DNA of 32,640 nt, taken from contig JAHDOA010000002.1 of NCBI GenBank assembly GCA_018435055.1, positions 1-32,640 on the forward strand, read 5' to 3'. Under the pieces are notes generated by a model. The model did no database searches. It saw only the letters and a list, made by a program, of their open reading frames with translations, and was not told where the DNA came from. How positions within the stretch are numbered: the first letter of the stretch is position 1; every line of letters begins with the position of its first letter. Both the position numbers and the translations under genes were made by a program. Shown here in pieces: positions 7,606-15,445 of the stretch. The DNA comes from Pelotomaculum sp. GTDB taxonomy: Bacteria; Bacillota; Desulfotomaculia; Desulfotomaculales; Pelotomaculaceae.

Positions 7606-7740
7606 AAACCCTTTATTTGCAAGGGTTTGAGGCCCAGTAAAATAAAGAGAGACTAGGCTTAGGGTTCCGTAAGGAACCCTAAATTTACGGAGTTTTCTCT
7701 ACCTAGTAGGACAAAATGGAGGACAAAATGGAGGACAAGT
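7606..7740 (+). repeat. Hairpins and short direct repeats downstream of the tRNA fragment
   Basis: AAACCCTT (7606-7613) pairs with AAGGGTTT (7621-7628). TTAGGGTTCC (7659-7668) pairs with GGAACCCTAA (7673-7682) across a GTAA tetraloop. A short tandem repeat, GGACAAAAT-type with GGAGGACAA units, covers about 7708-7740. No gene is evident. The mix of a tRNA end, strong hairpins and direct repeats suits a former integration site, which is inference. Confidence 0.4.
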
Positions 7741-7961
7741 CCGACAAAAAAGTCCGACAAGATTTTAGGTTTAATCCTATACATAAGCTATATAAAATTT
7801 ATTTACGGTGCAGAGAACACCGTTTTTTTAGTGGATTTTTGTTCAAAAATTCTTCTTATACATACATGTACAATGATACAAATCCAAAAGAAGTGTTTTT
7901 TTTGTACGTTTTTAATTCGAAGGTGGCTTCCACGCTATACGCGTACAATATCGCCCTCCAT

Positions 7962-8037
7962 GGGAGTTTAGCTCAGCTGGGAGAGCGCTTGCCTTACAAG
8001 CAAGATGTCGGCGGTTCGATCCCGTCAACTCCCACCA
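7962..8037 (+). tRNA. tRNA-Val (anticodon TAC)
   Basis: A 76-base gene with a full cloverleaf: acceptor GGGAGTT/AACTCCC, D-arm TAGCTCAGCTGGGAGAGC, anticodon stem CTTGC/GCAAG enclosing CTTACAA (anticodon TAC), T-arm GGCGG-TTCGATC-CCGTC with one G-T pair, and encoded ACCA. It stands alone and is followed at once by a strong terminator. Confidence 0.97.
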
Positions 8038-8088
8038 GAAAAAGCAATAGCACCGTAGATAACCTACGGTGCTATTGCTTTTTCTGTG
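8037..8088. terminator. Strong bidirectional terminator after tRNA-Val
   Basis: A long perfect stem of about 22 bp, with GCAATAGCACCGTAG (8044-8058) pairing with CTACGGTGCTATTGC (8064-8078) and continuing into flanking A-run/T-run pairs, loop ATAAC. Runs of T on either strand make it work in both directions. It separates the tRNA from the convergent kinase relic and regulator gene. Confidence 0.9.
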
Positions 8089-8091
8089 CCT

Positions 8092-8300
8092 AGAACATAA
8101 AGAGAATCTGTAATAGATAAATTAGCCATTTCCAGTTGTTCTATCATTACATTAAAGTACTCCCTGTCCTGTTCATACCCGTCTTTATCTTTTAATAATT
8201 ACAGAAGATCTTTTACCGTGATCAATAGATCCTAATTTCATGAGCAATGGTAGTCGCCATTTTACTTAAAAGATTTAACCGGTCCAGGCGAGACCTTCCC
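8092..8300 (-). pseudogene. Histidine kinase HisKA-domain relic downstream of the AraC-PAS gene
   Basis: Reading the minus strand directly after the regulator's stop, but in another frame, gives DLKQSDKGRSRLDRLNLLSK, then MATTIAHEIR, which is the H-box of a histidine kinase (phospho-acceptor His in HEIR). After another frame change it continues ITVKDLL, a TAA codon, then LLKDKDGYEQDREYFNVMIE and QLEMANLSITDSL, the second HisKA helix of the Spo0A-kinase-like type. The ATPase domain is missing; the sequence runs into the tRNA terminator. At least two frameshifts and a stop show it is decayed. Confidence 0.75.
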
Positions 8301-10397
8301 TTATCCGACTGTTTTAAGTCGGTAATAATCAGTAATAAAACTGAACAAGACCTGCTCACCGTCAAGGCAGGTTTTTTCTGCAGATAATAGTACGATACTT
8401 ACCTCACCTGACTTTTTGCGAATGAGGATTTCATAATTGCTGCAACTGCCATGCAGCAAAACCTTTTGCACCACCTCATTGATTGACCAGGAGTTGAAAA
8501 CATCTAATTTTGTAAGTGTTGTGCCAATTAACTCCTCACGGCTATAGCCGGTATAGCGCAGGAAGTTATTGTTTACATCAAGGCAGCGCATATCATTGAG
8601 CGAACTGAAGATCATTTGTGCGGGACTGTCATAGAACGCTTTTAAAAATCTTCCCCCTGATAATCGTATATTATCTTCCATGTGCTTGGGTTCTGTTATT
8701 TCCACCATCAGCTCAAGCGCAAGTATAGTTCCATCAATATCATGAAATGGGTATTGAAAAATCTGGAAAATTTCACCCCCCGGAGATACCCACTCCCATT
8801 CTAATTGAGTCCCATTTTGAAAAGCAGCCTGAACTGGACAATTCTGACAGGGCCGACACATGCTGAAGTAAAGCTCGTAACACGATCTTCCTTTAACTTC
8901 CCCAAAGCGCTTGCGATGGTTGATGTTAGTAAAGCGTATTGTGTAATCCGGTGCAATCAAGCTGACATAGGCCGGCAGCCTTTCAAGAAGTGAAAACAGC
9001 CTGTCCCTCTCTGAGATAAGATTCTCCTCCGCCAGCTTTCGCTCGGTTATATCTCGCCCGACTGACTGGTATTCCACCAATTGGCCAAGCTTGCTAAAAA
9101 TAGCGCTGTTAGTCCACTGCTGCCACCTGATACTGCCATCAGACAGTATAACACGGTGTTCGATGGTTGACGCAGGATTTTCATTGCAGAGAGAAGCAAT
9201 ATGATTTCCGAATCTTTCCCTATCGGAATCAAGGATCATAGTGATGAATTTTTTTCCAAGCATTTCTTCACGGCTTTTTCCGTAATAGCGGCTGTATGCT
9301 TCGTTTACAAAAGTAAGCGTGGTATCCGGCAAATAGCGGCATATCAGTTCGGTCTGGTTTTCCACTATGGCCTGATAGCGCCTGTCACTAAGCTCCAGAG
9401 CCTGCTCGGATAGATTTTTGCCGAGCACCTTAATCTGACTAACTTTCTTGCGATACTCCATTGGAGATATTCCCATGAAAATTTTAAATGCAGCTGCGAA
9501 TTTACTTGGGCTATTATAGCCAACTTCCCGAGCTACATCAGATATATTTATTTGGGGTTGGCTAAGTAGAGTGCAAGCATGCTTCATTCGATTTGCCCTT
9601 ATATAAGCTGCTATAGGTATACCGTAAATTTTCTTGTAATAGGTTTTTAAAGTCGTTGAACTGATACAATTCTGCCGTGCCAATGCATCAATTGTAAAGT
9701 TAGCCTTTGGGTTTTCCGTAATTTGTTTATTTATGTGTTTTATAATGTCAACCTGTTGTTGGAAATATAATTTTCGCTGTTCTTCAGAGGAAACTTCAAA
9801 AAAGTTCAAAAAAACCAGCAATTCTAGCAACTTTAACTTAAAGTAGGTTTTTCGCGAGGCTTTTGGCGCAGAATACATAGCATTGAATATTTGATCAATT
9901 TTATCTCGCGAGTATATCATTAAATGTTGAGTATTCGCAAGCAACTTTTCGCATAGGGCATAAAAATCAATGTTTAGATCATTTAATAATTTTATTCGTG
10001 AGATTTCTTCAGCAAATTTGTCAATATAAAAGATAACAGTGAAGCCCTTGTAATGTTTGAGTGGGAATTCTATGTTATCACTATGATTGCGCATGGTATT
10101 TATAATCATATCGCCTTCACCCAGATAAATTAAACTTCCATCCTTCATCCTGTATTCGGCTCGGCCTTCATGACAGTAATTTAATTCGATAATATTATCG
10201 TCTGTATGTGTCATGACCGCACAAGAAGCAGATTCAAATTCTTGGTATATCAAATCGATGCCAGGAAATACATTATAGACCGTTAACACTCCCGATCCAT
10301 CCTTACAATTCATATGATAAACGGTTGTGTCACGATCTGGTTTTTCAATTGATGTCGCATTTTTAATGAACGGATGTGTGTGGTTCGTTTTTTTCAA
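8301..10397 (-). CDS. AraC-family regulator fused to three PAS domains
   Basis: TTG start (complement of 10395-10397) behind GGAGAGGG; 698 residues. Residues 1-210 are an N-terminal sensor region of the AraC type (LNYCHEGRAEYRM, IYLGEGDMII). Residues about 212-320 are the double helix-turn-helix (INISDVAREVGYNSPSKFAAAFK, then GISPMEYRK). PAS domains follow at about 337-462 (ending GRDITERKLAEE), 463-575 (with a cysteine cluster CRPCQNCPV) and 576-698. Placing PAS domains after the DNA-binding domain with no output domain behind them is unusual. The last PAS ends abnormally and a kinase relic continues in another frame, so the gene seems to derive from a fusion with a PAS-kinase. It is transcribed away from the hydroxylase operon and is its likely regulator, through the CGGAC repeats at 10614-10690. 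Confidence 0.85.
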   Translation of the reverse strand: MKKTNHTHPFIKNATSIEKPDRDTTVYHMNCKDGSGVLTVYNVFPGIDLIYQEFESASCAVMTHTDDNIIELNYCHEGRAEYRMKDGSLIYLGEGDMIINTMRNHSDNIEFPLKHYKGFTVIFYIDKFAEEISRIKLLNDLNIDFYALCEKLLANTQHLMIYSRDKIDQIFNAMYSAPKASRKTYFKLKLLELLVFLNFFEVSSEEQRKLYFQQQVDIIKHINKQITENPKANFTIDALARQNCISSTTLKTYYKKIYGIPIAAYIRANRMKHACTLLSQPQINISDVAREVGYNSPSKFAAAFKIFMGISPMEYRKKVSQIKVLGKNLSEQALELSDRRYQAIVENQTELICRYLPDTTLTFVNEAYSRYYGKSREEMLGKKFITMILDSDRERFGNHIASLCNENPASTIEHRVILSDGSIRWQQWTNSAIFSKLGQLVEYQSVGRDITERKLAEENLISERDRLFSLLERLPAYVSLIAPDYTIRFTNINHRKRFGEVKGRSCYELYFSMCRPCQNCPVQAAFQNGTQLEWEWVSPGGEIFQIFQYPFHDIDGTILALELMVEITEPKHMEDNIRLSGGRFLKAFYDSPAQMIFSSLNDMRCLDVNNNFLRYTGYSREELIGTTLTKLDVFNSWSINEVVQKVLLHGSCSNYEILIRKKSGEVSIVLLSAEKTCLDGEQVLFSFITDYYRLKTVG

Positions 10398-10444
10398 TGT
10401 GTCCCTCTCCTTTGTTTCTAAATACGCTCTGGGAAACCAGGGGT

Positions 10445-10473
10445 ATTATAAAGAAGATTATTTATGGAACGAA
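10445..10473 (-). promoter_or_regulatory. Weak candidate promoter for the AraC-PAS gene
   Basis: The minus strand carries a perfect TATAAT (complement of 10445-10450), with TTCGTT 17 bases upstream as a poor -35 box. A weak -35 would fit an activated or low-level promoter. The start codon lies about 47 bases downstream. Confidence 0.35.
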
Positions 10474-10613
10474 AGACAAAACTCACATATCAAACTATCC
10501 ACGTAAAACTATTCACAAATAATTACTTTCACTCCCTTAATAAAACAAATTGCCGAAATTATCTGCAAAAAGAATTATATTATTTTAGCTATCAAAAGAC
10601 AACATAAATCCTG

Positions 10614-10690
10614 CCCCAAGCGGACTTGGTTATAGCCCATACGGACATATCCGCCCCGAGCGGACTTAGTTTTAGCCTAAACGGACACAG
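10614..10690 (+). promoter_or_regulatory. Putative operator: two 34-bp direct repeats holding four CGGAC sites
   Basis: Two near-identical repeats begin at 10614 and 10654 (40 bp apart), reading CCCCRAGCGGACTTRG, then TATAGCC or TTTAGCC, then a second ACGGACA. CGGAC occurs at 10621, 10642, 10661 and 10682, so the steps are 21, 19 and 21 bp, each about two helical turns. AraC/XylS-type activators typically bind direct repeats about 21 bp apart upstream of the -35 box. The block ends about 18 bases before the -35 hexamer of the hydroxylase promoter, so the AraC-PAS protein is the obvious candidate to bind it. Confidence 0.7.
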
Positions 10691-10704
10691 TTGCTTTGGG
10701 TTTA

Positions 10705-10733
10705 TTGACTACATATTTTGCGATTCGTATACT
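10705..10733 (+). promoter_or_regulatory. Sigma-A promoter of the molybdenum hydroxylase operon
   Basis: TTGACT (10705-10710) and TATACT (10728-10733) with a 17-base spacer, close to consensus. Transcription would start near 10740, giving a leader of about 57 bases before ATG 10797. It lies just downstream of the CGGAC operator block. Confidence 0.75.
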
Positions 10734-10796
10734 TAATAAAAGTGTTTCGACAAAATGCGAGGGAGGATTCACTTAAATTAGCAAAGGAGAGATTGT

Positions 10797-13070
10797 ATGA
10801 AAAGCCTGAAAATTGTCGGCGTCAGTCATCCCATCCACGATGCCAAAGCCAAGGTCCGTGGCAATGCGAATTACGCCGGCGACATGCAGCTTGCGGGAAT
10901 GCAGTATGCCGCAATGCTGTTGAGCCCCAAACCTCATGCATTGATTAAATCCATTGACGCTTCCGAAGCGCTAGCTCTGGAAGGCGTGGAAACGGTGTTG
11001 CATTGCTTCAACACCACGGAGCGCACGTTCAGCCGTTTCCGCACAGTGTCGCGCCAGCCTGGTATTATGAATCAGGAGCGAGTGTTCAACCGCGAGTTGA
11101 GACAAGTTGGTGACCGTGTGGCTTGTGTGGTGGCAGATACGCCAGAAATTGCCCGCCAAGCGGTGAGATTGATCAAAGTGGAATATGAAGATCTACCTTT
11201 CACAACGGATGTGTATGAGGTGCTGGACGGCGCCTTAGCGGACATGCATCCCGAGGGCGCCTTCTTTGAATTTGAGAGGGAGATGGGCGATAAGAGCCTG
11301 GTAGCTCAGGATTGCGTGGAAACAGTCACCCATAGCAGTTTGGACCGTATGTCCCACACTGCGATGGAGCCTCATGCTTGCGTGGCTTACTACAACAAGA
11401 GCATGGATGAAATGACCATTTGGAGTCCCAACCAGACCGTTTTTGGTATACGTACTGTGGTCGCAGATCTGTTTGAGATGCAGTATCACAAGGTGCGAGT
11501 GATCAAATCCACTATGGGCGGTTCCTTTGGCTGCAAACAAGACTGGATATTGGAACCTATAGCCGCTTGCGCAACCCTGGCTACAGGTAAACCGGTGAAG
11601 CTGGTCTATAGCCGGGAGGAAGTCATGCTTAACACCTCATGCCGCGCCCCGTTTATAGCGGATGTGAAGTCCAAGTTTACGCGGGACGGTGTGCTGCAAA
11701 GTTTAGATGCCGACGTGATTGCAGACGCGGGTGCTTATCTGGGTAACACCATGGCTTATCTCGGGTATCAATCCGCATTGATGCCCCGCACCTACAAATA
11801 TCCCTATGCCAGGTACCGTGGGCGGGGTGTCTGTACCAACGGCACGACTTCCGGCGGGCTAAGGGGTTGGAGCTCAGGGGAATTGTGTCTCTTTGTGGAT
11901 CATAACTTCAACATGGCCGCCCGTAAGCTGGGTATTGACCCGTTGGAACTGCGTCTTAAGAATGTTTATAAGCCGTGGGAAAAAGAGATGGCCGACAATA
12001 TTTCGCTGGAAGAGATTCGCACTAAGGAGTGTATTGAACTGGGCCGGGAAAAATTTGCCTATGATGAGAAAAAGCGGGCGGATGCGGATTTCAACAGTAA
12101 AAATGAACGCTACCAGCGTGGCGTAGGGGTTTCCTGCGGCGGTCACTTTAATGGCTATTTCCCACACGCTCTTGATTTTTCGGGTGTTGAGATGCGTTTT
12201 ACTGAAAGCGGCAGCGTTATTGTCAACGTTGCTGTGCATGACCACGGTTGCGGTACGGTGCAGGCTATTAAAATGATTGTGGCGGAAACGTTGGGCCTGC
12301 CGGTGGATATGATCTGGTGCGCGGAAGGGGATTCAACTTATAACCCCTTTGATACCGGCTGTTATGCCAGCCGATCCATTTATGTGATAGGACGGGCTGT
12401 CAAGGATTGTTGTCACAAGCTGCAGGAGCAACTACTGCAAGATATGGCTAGTGCGCTGGGATTGCCCGAGGAAGATCTTGAGATCGTCGATGCGCAGGTG
12501 CGCTCCAAGAATGATCCCTCCATCTGCTTCAACTACACCGAGGCGGTGCACAAGATCTTATTCACTCTCGTAAAAGAAGTCTGGGTTAAGCATGAATATG
12601 CCAATACAACCAACTGCGGCGTAACGGGCACACATTTCGCCCATGTAGAGGTGGATACCTGGACCGGTATGACCAAAATACTGGACTATATGGCCGTGCA
12701 TGATATCGGCAGAGCCATCAACCCGGAGATATGCAGAGCACAAGTCCAGGGCGCGGCGCTGATGGGCAGCGGTGTTGCCCTGATGGAGTCGTTGCATACC
12801 AATCCTAAGAATGGCAAGAGCGTTTCCAGTTTGAAAAATTATCACGTGATCAACGCTTGGGAGGCGCCGCAGGTTCAAGTGTTATTTGTTGAGGACGGCC
12901 TCACGGGAGGACCGTACGAATCAAAATCTATCGGCGAGGTTGCGCTTGTGCCGGTGGCGGCCGCTATCGTAGGTGCTGTCAATGAGGCGCTGCAGAGCGA
13001 TTTTTGCGAGTGCCCGCTGAACCCGGATAAAATCGTTGCCATGATGCAGGAAAGGAGGACAAAAGCATGA
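10797..13070 (+). CDS. Molybdenum hydroxylase large subunit (xanthine dehydrogenase family, molybdopterin-binding)
   Basis: AAGGAGAG precedes ATG 10797; 757 residues, close to E. coli XdhA. It holds the aldehyde oxidase/xanthine dehydrogenase a/b hammerhead domain (about 18-125) and the two-lobed Mo-cofactor domain. Visible motifs: MGGSFGCKQDW (about 239), SREEVML, the GGLRGW loop with the conserved active-site Arg, and KSIGE with the base Glu at 714. The GQG loop that normally places a Gln over the Mo reads HGCGT, with Cys at 485. It binds the Mo centre and hydroxylates the substrate with water as oxygen donor, passing electrons to the 2Fe-2S subunit. It overlaps the next gene by ATGA. The substrate is not determined; purine or N-heterocycle is likely. 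The yqeB/yqeC neighbours suggest a selenium-dependent enzyme. Confidence 0.9.
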   Translation: MKSLKIVGVSHPIHDAKAKVRGNANYAGDMQLAGMQYAAMLLSPKPHALIKSIDASEALALEGVETVLHCFNTTERTFSRFRTVSRQPGIMNQERVFNRELRQVGDRVACVVADTPEIARQAVRLIKVEYEDLPFTTDVYEVLDGALADMHPEGAFFEFEREMGDKSLVAQDCVETVTHSSLDRMSHTAMEPHACVAYYNKSMDEMTIWSPNQTVFGIRTVVADLFEMQYHKVRVIKSTMGGSFGCKQDWILEPIAACATLATGKPVKLVYSREEVMLNTSCRAPFIADVKSKFTRDGVLQSLDADVIADAGAYLGNTMAYLGYQSALMPRTYKYPYARYRGRGVCTNGTTSGGLRGWSSGELCLFVDHNFNMAARKLGIDPLELRLKNVYKPWEKEMADNISLEEIRTKECIELGREKFAYDEKKRADADFNSKNERYQRGVGVSCGGHFNGYFPHALDFSGVEMRFTESGSVIVNVAVHDHGCGTVQAIKMIVAETLGLPVDMIWCAEGDSTYNPFDTGCYASRSIYVIGRAVKDCCHKLQEQLLQDMASALGLPEEDLEIVDAQVRSKNDPSICFNYTEAVHKILFTLVKEVWVKHEYANTTNCGVTGTHFAHVEVDTWTGMTKILDYMAVHDIGRAINPEICRAQVQGAALMGSGVALMESLHTNPKNGKSVSSLKNYHVINAWEAPQVQVLFVEDGLTGGPYESKSIGEVALVPVAAAIVGAVNEALQSDFCECPLNPDKIVAMMQERRTKA

Positions 13071-13537
13071 GATTAGAATTTACGGTAAATGACAAGAAGC
13101 GCGTTCTGGAAGTGTCGGCGGATAAGCGATTGATCGATATACTGCGTGAAGACCTTGGTCTTATGGGCACTAAGGAGGGCTGTGGCGAAGGCGAATGCGG
13201 CGCTTGCACCATCCTCCTGGATGGGAAAGCCATCCATTCCTGTTTGCTGGTGGCTGCCCAAATGTCTGGCAGAAATGTGACAACGATCGAAGGGCTGGAA
13301 AAGAACGGTAAGCTTGATCCGCTTCAGTCGGCTTTTGTGGAAGAAGTGGCTATACAATGCGGATACTGTACACCGGGTATGATACTCTCTGCCAAAGCGC
13401 TCCTACTGGAAAATCCTGCGCCGACTGAAACAGAGATACGACGGGCACTGGCTGGTAATATCTGCCGGTGTTCCGGATACACCCAAATTATACGCGCTGT
13501 AGAACGCGCGGCACGGGAAGGGGGAGCTGCAATATGA
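13067..13537 (+). CDS. Molybdenum hydroxylase 2Fe-2S subunit
   Basis: A 156-residue small subunit with two [2Fe-2S] clusters. The plant-ferredoxin-like N-terminal domain has CGEGECGAC plus a later Cys (SCLL), and the C-terminal helical domain has CGYCTPGM and ICRCSGY. It relays electrons from the Mo centre to FAD. ATG overlaps the large-subunit stop (ATGA) and its own stop overlaps the FAD-subunit start, so the three subunits are translationally coupled. Length and all eight cysteines match intact family members. Confidence 0.95.
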   Translation: MRLEFTVNDKKRVLEVSADKRLIDILREDLGLMGTKEGCGEGECGACTILLDGKAIHSCLLVAAQMSGRNVTTIEGLEKNGKLDPLQSAFVEEVAIQCGYCTPGMILSAKALLLENPAPTETEIRRALAGNICRCSGYTQIIRAVERAAREGGAAI

Positions 13538-14382
13538 GCGTGAAATGCTATGCGCCTAAGAATATGGAGGAATTGTTCTCAGAACTGGCAAAAATGACTC
13601 CGGAAAGCAAAATTATCGCCGGTGGCACGGATTTGAACATCCGTATGCGTATGGGCTTAACCAAAGCGGACGCTCTGCTTTTTGTGGGTGGTATTAATGA
13701 AATGCGTCAAATTGTCGAGAAGGACGGGAAGGTTGAGATCGGTGCTGCGGCCACCATGAGTGAAATAGCGAAAAGCCCGCTCCTGCAGGGCGGCCTGGCT
13801 GCTATCGCGGACGCGGCTGGTGATGTGGGCTCTGCCCAGATCCGAAACAATGCCACCATTGGCGGCAGTGTGGCCAATGCTTCGCCGGCCGGTGATATAA
13901 TAGTTCCCTTATTTTTGTTGAAGGCGGAAGCGGTAATTGCTAACAGCAAGGGCGAGTTGCGGTGTTTGCCTATTTCGGAAGTGGTATTAGGACCGAGTAA
14001 AAACTGCCTTAGCTATGACGAAGCCATCGTGAAATTCGTACTGCCATTGGCCCTGCCAGGCCGCAGCAGTGCTTTTGTTAAGTTAGGCTTCCGCAAAGCG
14101 GTGACCATTGCCCGGATCGGTTTGACTGTCAGCCTGAATGTGGGTGCGGACGGTCTCATAAAGGAAGCGGAAATGATGGTGGGCGCTATCTCACTTGTAC
14201 CGCTGCGCATGGAAGCGGCAGAACAGTATATGCTTGGTAAGCGGCCGGATGAGGCAGTGGAGACAGTGGGCCGGATGCTTTCAGATTTGATAATGGAAAA
14301 AACCCCGGAGGAATTTGACCGGGATTATAAAGTGGGTGCCGCTCGTGGTGCAGTTGACGATCTGTTGAAGCGTTTTTGCTAA
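13534..14382 (+). CDS. Molybdenum hydroxylase FAD-binding subunit
   Basis: Start at ATG 13534, overlapping the small-subunit stop and preceded by GGGGGAG; 282 residues. The FAD_binding_5 domain shows IIAGGTDLNIRMRMG (pyrophosphate loop) and ATIGGSVANASPAGD (second FAD motif), followed by the CO-dehydrogenase flavoprotein C-terminal domain (about 170-280). It accepts electrons from the iron-sulfur subunit and passes them to NAD(P)+ or another acceptor. It completes a large-small-medium gene order; a strong hairpin follows its stop. Confidence 0.95.
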   Translation: MSVKCYAPKNMEELFSELAKMTPESKIIAGGTDLNIRMRMGLTKADALLFVGGINEMRQIVEKDGKVEIGAAATMSEIAKSPLLQGGLAAIADAAGDVGSAQIRNNATIGGSVANASPAGDIIVPLFLLKAEAVIANSKGELRCLPISEVVLGPSKNCLSYDEAIVKFVLPLALPGRSSAFVKLGFRKAVTIARIGLTVSLNVGADGLIKEAEMMVGAISLVPLRMEAAEQYMLGKRPDEAVETVGRMLSDLIMEKTPEEFDRDYKVGAARGAVDDLLKRFC

Positions 14383-14390
14383 AATATCAT

Positions 14391-14427
14391 TGCTTTATCA
14401 CCGCCCTTAAAGGGCGGTGATAAAGCA
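14391..14427 (+). terminator. Strong hairpin at the end of the hydroxylase operon
   Basis: TGCTTTATCACCGCCC (14391-14406) pairs with GGGCGGTGATAAAGCA (14412-14427) in a perfect 16-bp stem. There is no T-run afterwards, so it may protect the mRNA 3' end or partly attenuate read-through rather than terminate efficiently. The 180 bases up to the next gene show no other clear element. Confidence 0.55.
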
Positions 14428-14611
14428 GGATAACCAAAGAAGCAAGAGGGTATTTCAGTTAATATGCCAATGTGCTAGACAGTAGTAGGTATAAGAACCG
14501 TAACGCCAAAAGATTTATAAATAGTGCATTTCTTTTTACGCACAATTGAATCGTGTTTCTGGAAACATTTGATCATTGAGTGAAAATGTCTAGTCGGAAG
14601 GGGAATATTTG

Positions 14612-15130
14612 ATGAAAGCATATTTAGTGAAATTTTCCGCGGTAGTCGGTGTAACGTGTTCCGTTTTGATGGTGCTTTATTTTTCGTTTATGCCCGCTCC
14701 ATTAAGTAATTATTTATGGGTATCTTTTTTCGCATGTGCAACAACTGTAGCTCTAGGTGCAAAAATAGAAGAAATCCCCAACTATTATTTAAGTGCACTA
14801 GTGGGTTCAATTTGGGCCGTGGCTTACTTTGTTAGTACACCGTTCGTGATGCAATGGGGAGTAAGCTTTAATGTAGCCTTATTAATTTCTATAACTATCG
14901 TTACATTCGCCCTGGTATTTGTCCATGCAATTCTTACTGGTGGAACTTGGTTTAATAAGATTCCTCTTATGTTCACAGCTGTAGCTGCAATTTATGGTAT
15001 AGGTGGAACAGGAGAATTTAGTTGGTTGCTGCCTGTGTATGTGTTTATCCCTATGTGTGTAGGAATAACCTTAGGGCTTTCTTGGGCGCCGCTAACAAAT
15101 CTATTCCACAAGGAAAAAGTGGAAGCTTAA
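14612..15130 (+). CDS. DUF1097-like membrane protein
   Basis: ATG 14612 follows GGAAGGGG at good spacing; 172 residues. About five or six hydrophobic helices, for example VVGVTCSVLMVLYFSFM, ALLISITIVTFALVFVHAIL and LLPVYVFIPMCVGITLGLSW. The pattern, length and the GGTGEFSWLLPVYVFIPMCVG ending region (shown in part here) resemble the DUF1097 family (E. coli YcdZ), whose function is unknown. Lying between the hydroxylase and its maturation genes, it could be a transporter for the substrate or a cofactor precursor, but nothing in the sequence proves this. Confidence 0.6.
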   Translation: MKAYLVKFSAVVGVTCSVLMVLYFSFMPAPLSNYLWVSFFACATTVALGAKIEEIPNYYLSALVGSIWAVAYFVSTPFVMQWGVSFNVALLISITIVTFALVFVHAILTGGTWFNKIPLMFTAVAAIYGIGGTGEFSWLLPVYVFIPMCVGITLGLSWAPLTNLFHKEKVEA

Positions 15131-15236
15131 GCTCAAAAATTACAAATGTTGTTAAGTGTTCTTAACATTCGTTAGACAATTGAAATTTAAAATAAGTATA
15201 CATCTCATAAAAACTACTTTACCTTTCTTTTCTTTC

Positions 15237-15305
15237 CCTTGACATGGGTACTTGATGTTTAAAATGTCTTGAATCAGAATTGTATCCATTACAAGGTAAT
15301 TTTTT
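15237..15305 (+). promoter_or_regulatory. Long-stem hairpin with T-run (element C), upstream of the HD gene
   Basis: CCTTGACATGGGTAC (15237-15251) pairs with GTATCCATTACAAGG (15282-15296), about 13 of 15 positions including a wobble, around a 30-base loop and followed by TAATTTTTT. The left arm shares TTGACATGG with two larger hairpins at 19641-19931. A pyrimidine-rich tract precedes it. It could be a terminator or attenuator for the maturation genes. No other feature is evident in the rest of the 315-base gap. Confidence 0.5.
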
Positions 15306-15445
15306 AAAAAGAATCATCATCACTATAGCGTTAATCAGCCGGTTAAAACTTTTTACGGTTTAACAATTCGTATCTTTAACTTGGTATAAATCACAATAGC
15401 CGAATAACAAACCGATAAAAATGAAGCTGGAGAGAGGAGCAGTTT

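Noticed and set aside
7716-8093. 125-codon plus-strand open frame
   Set aside because: Its second half is the tRNA-Val gene and its terminator; the first half has no recognisable protein character.
11874-12245. Minus-strand frames within the hydroxylase and maturation genes
   Set aside because: All are antisense shadows of well-supported genes with conserved motifs on the plus strand.
10797-13070. Selenocysteine-containing hydroxylase
   Set aside because: No in-frame TGA is present in any of the three subunit genes. A selenium link rests only on yqeB/yqeC, which relate to a non-selenocysteine selenium ligand.
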